Source of the DNA: Chitinophagales bacterium
GTDB lineage: Bacteria > Bacteroidota > Bacteroidia > Chitinophagales > CAIODY01
DNA length: 17,950 bases
Direction: 5' to 3'
NCBI GenBank assembly: GCA_023251415.1
Contig: JAHEYX010000019.1
Coordinates: 1 to 17,950 of the forward strand
Below the pieces are notes generated by a model. That model worked only from the letters and a program-made list of their open reading frames with translations. It made no database searches and had not been told where the DNA came from. Position numbers and translations under genes: made by a program. Positions 17,939 through 17,950 of this stretch are shown here, piece after piece. Each line of letters starts with the position of its first letter. Within the stretch, counting starts at the first letter, position 1.

Positions 17939-17950
17939 GAATTGTATTGA
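17935..17950 (+). CDS. Probable LytTR response regulator, first five codons (partial)
   Basis: Overlapping the kinase stop by 4 bases, ATG at 17935 opens a frame reading MRIVL before the window ends. This is how receiver domains usually begin (a hydrophobic first strand before the acidic pair). LytS-type kinases in Bacteroidota are nearly always followed by a LytTR-type DNA-binding response regulator. The assignment rests on position and five residues only. The domain type is inferred. Confidence 0.5.

Overview
The window comes from an AT-rich member of the Bacteroidota, most likely an environmental Chitinophagales/Sphingobacteriales/Flavobacteriales-type bacterium. Support: two genes end in type IX secretion system (T9SS) C-terminal sorting domains (the 'FPNPTSDQF' and 'APNPASNYT' motifs). 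There is an exact match to the Bacteroidota promoter pattern TTTG-N20-TAnnTTTG. Start codons lack Shine-Dalgarno sequences, and the window ends in a LytS-type kinase followed by what looks like a LytTR regulator. All recognisable genes are on the + strand.

Bases 1-772 contain no complete gene. A possible tail of an upstream gene is followed by a clear rho-independent terminator (99-128). Next come a three-unit 21-bp tandem repeat (203-265), a 10-bp direct repeat (492-525) overlapping a predicted promoter (517-548), and a leader of about 220 nt. The leader starts with a perfect 10-bp inverted repeat and also holds a C7 tract and a second small hairpin.

Bases 773-10650 encode one giant secreted surface protein of about 3292 residues, now split by a -1 frameshift near 8767. 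The first part (773-8812) has a signal peptide, a long beta-rich region, two SprB-like domains and the start of a parallel beta-helix. The second part (8809-10650) finishes the helix, adds an alpha-helical segment and carries the T9SS sorting domain. Unless the frame is restored, the signal peptide and sorting signal are on different polypeptides. A second T9SS cargo gene (10647-12107), probably a beta-propeller, overlaps the end by 4 bp.

Bases 12108-12537 are non-coding and contain two GC-rich copies of a 23-bp repeat. Bases 12538-17950 form a tight six-gene operon: TolC-like outer-membrane protein, HlyD/MacA-like lipoprotein adaptor, FtsX/MacB-like permease, LolD/MacB-like ATPase, LytS-type sensor kinase, and the first codons of a probable LytTR response regulator. 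Together the first four make a tripartite ABC export pump spanning both membranes. The last two are likely its dedicated signalling pair.

The points most worth a second look are the frameshift with its single-base explanation, the structured promoter/leader of the giant gene, and the short repeats in the two non-coding stretches.
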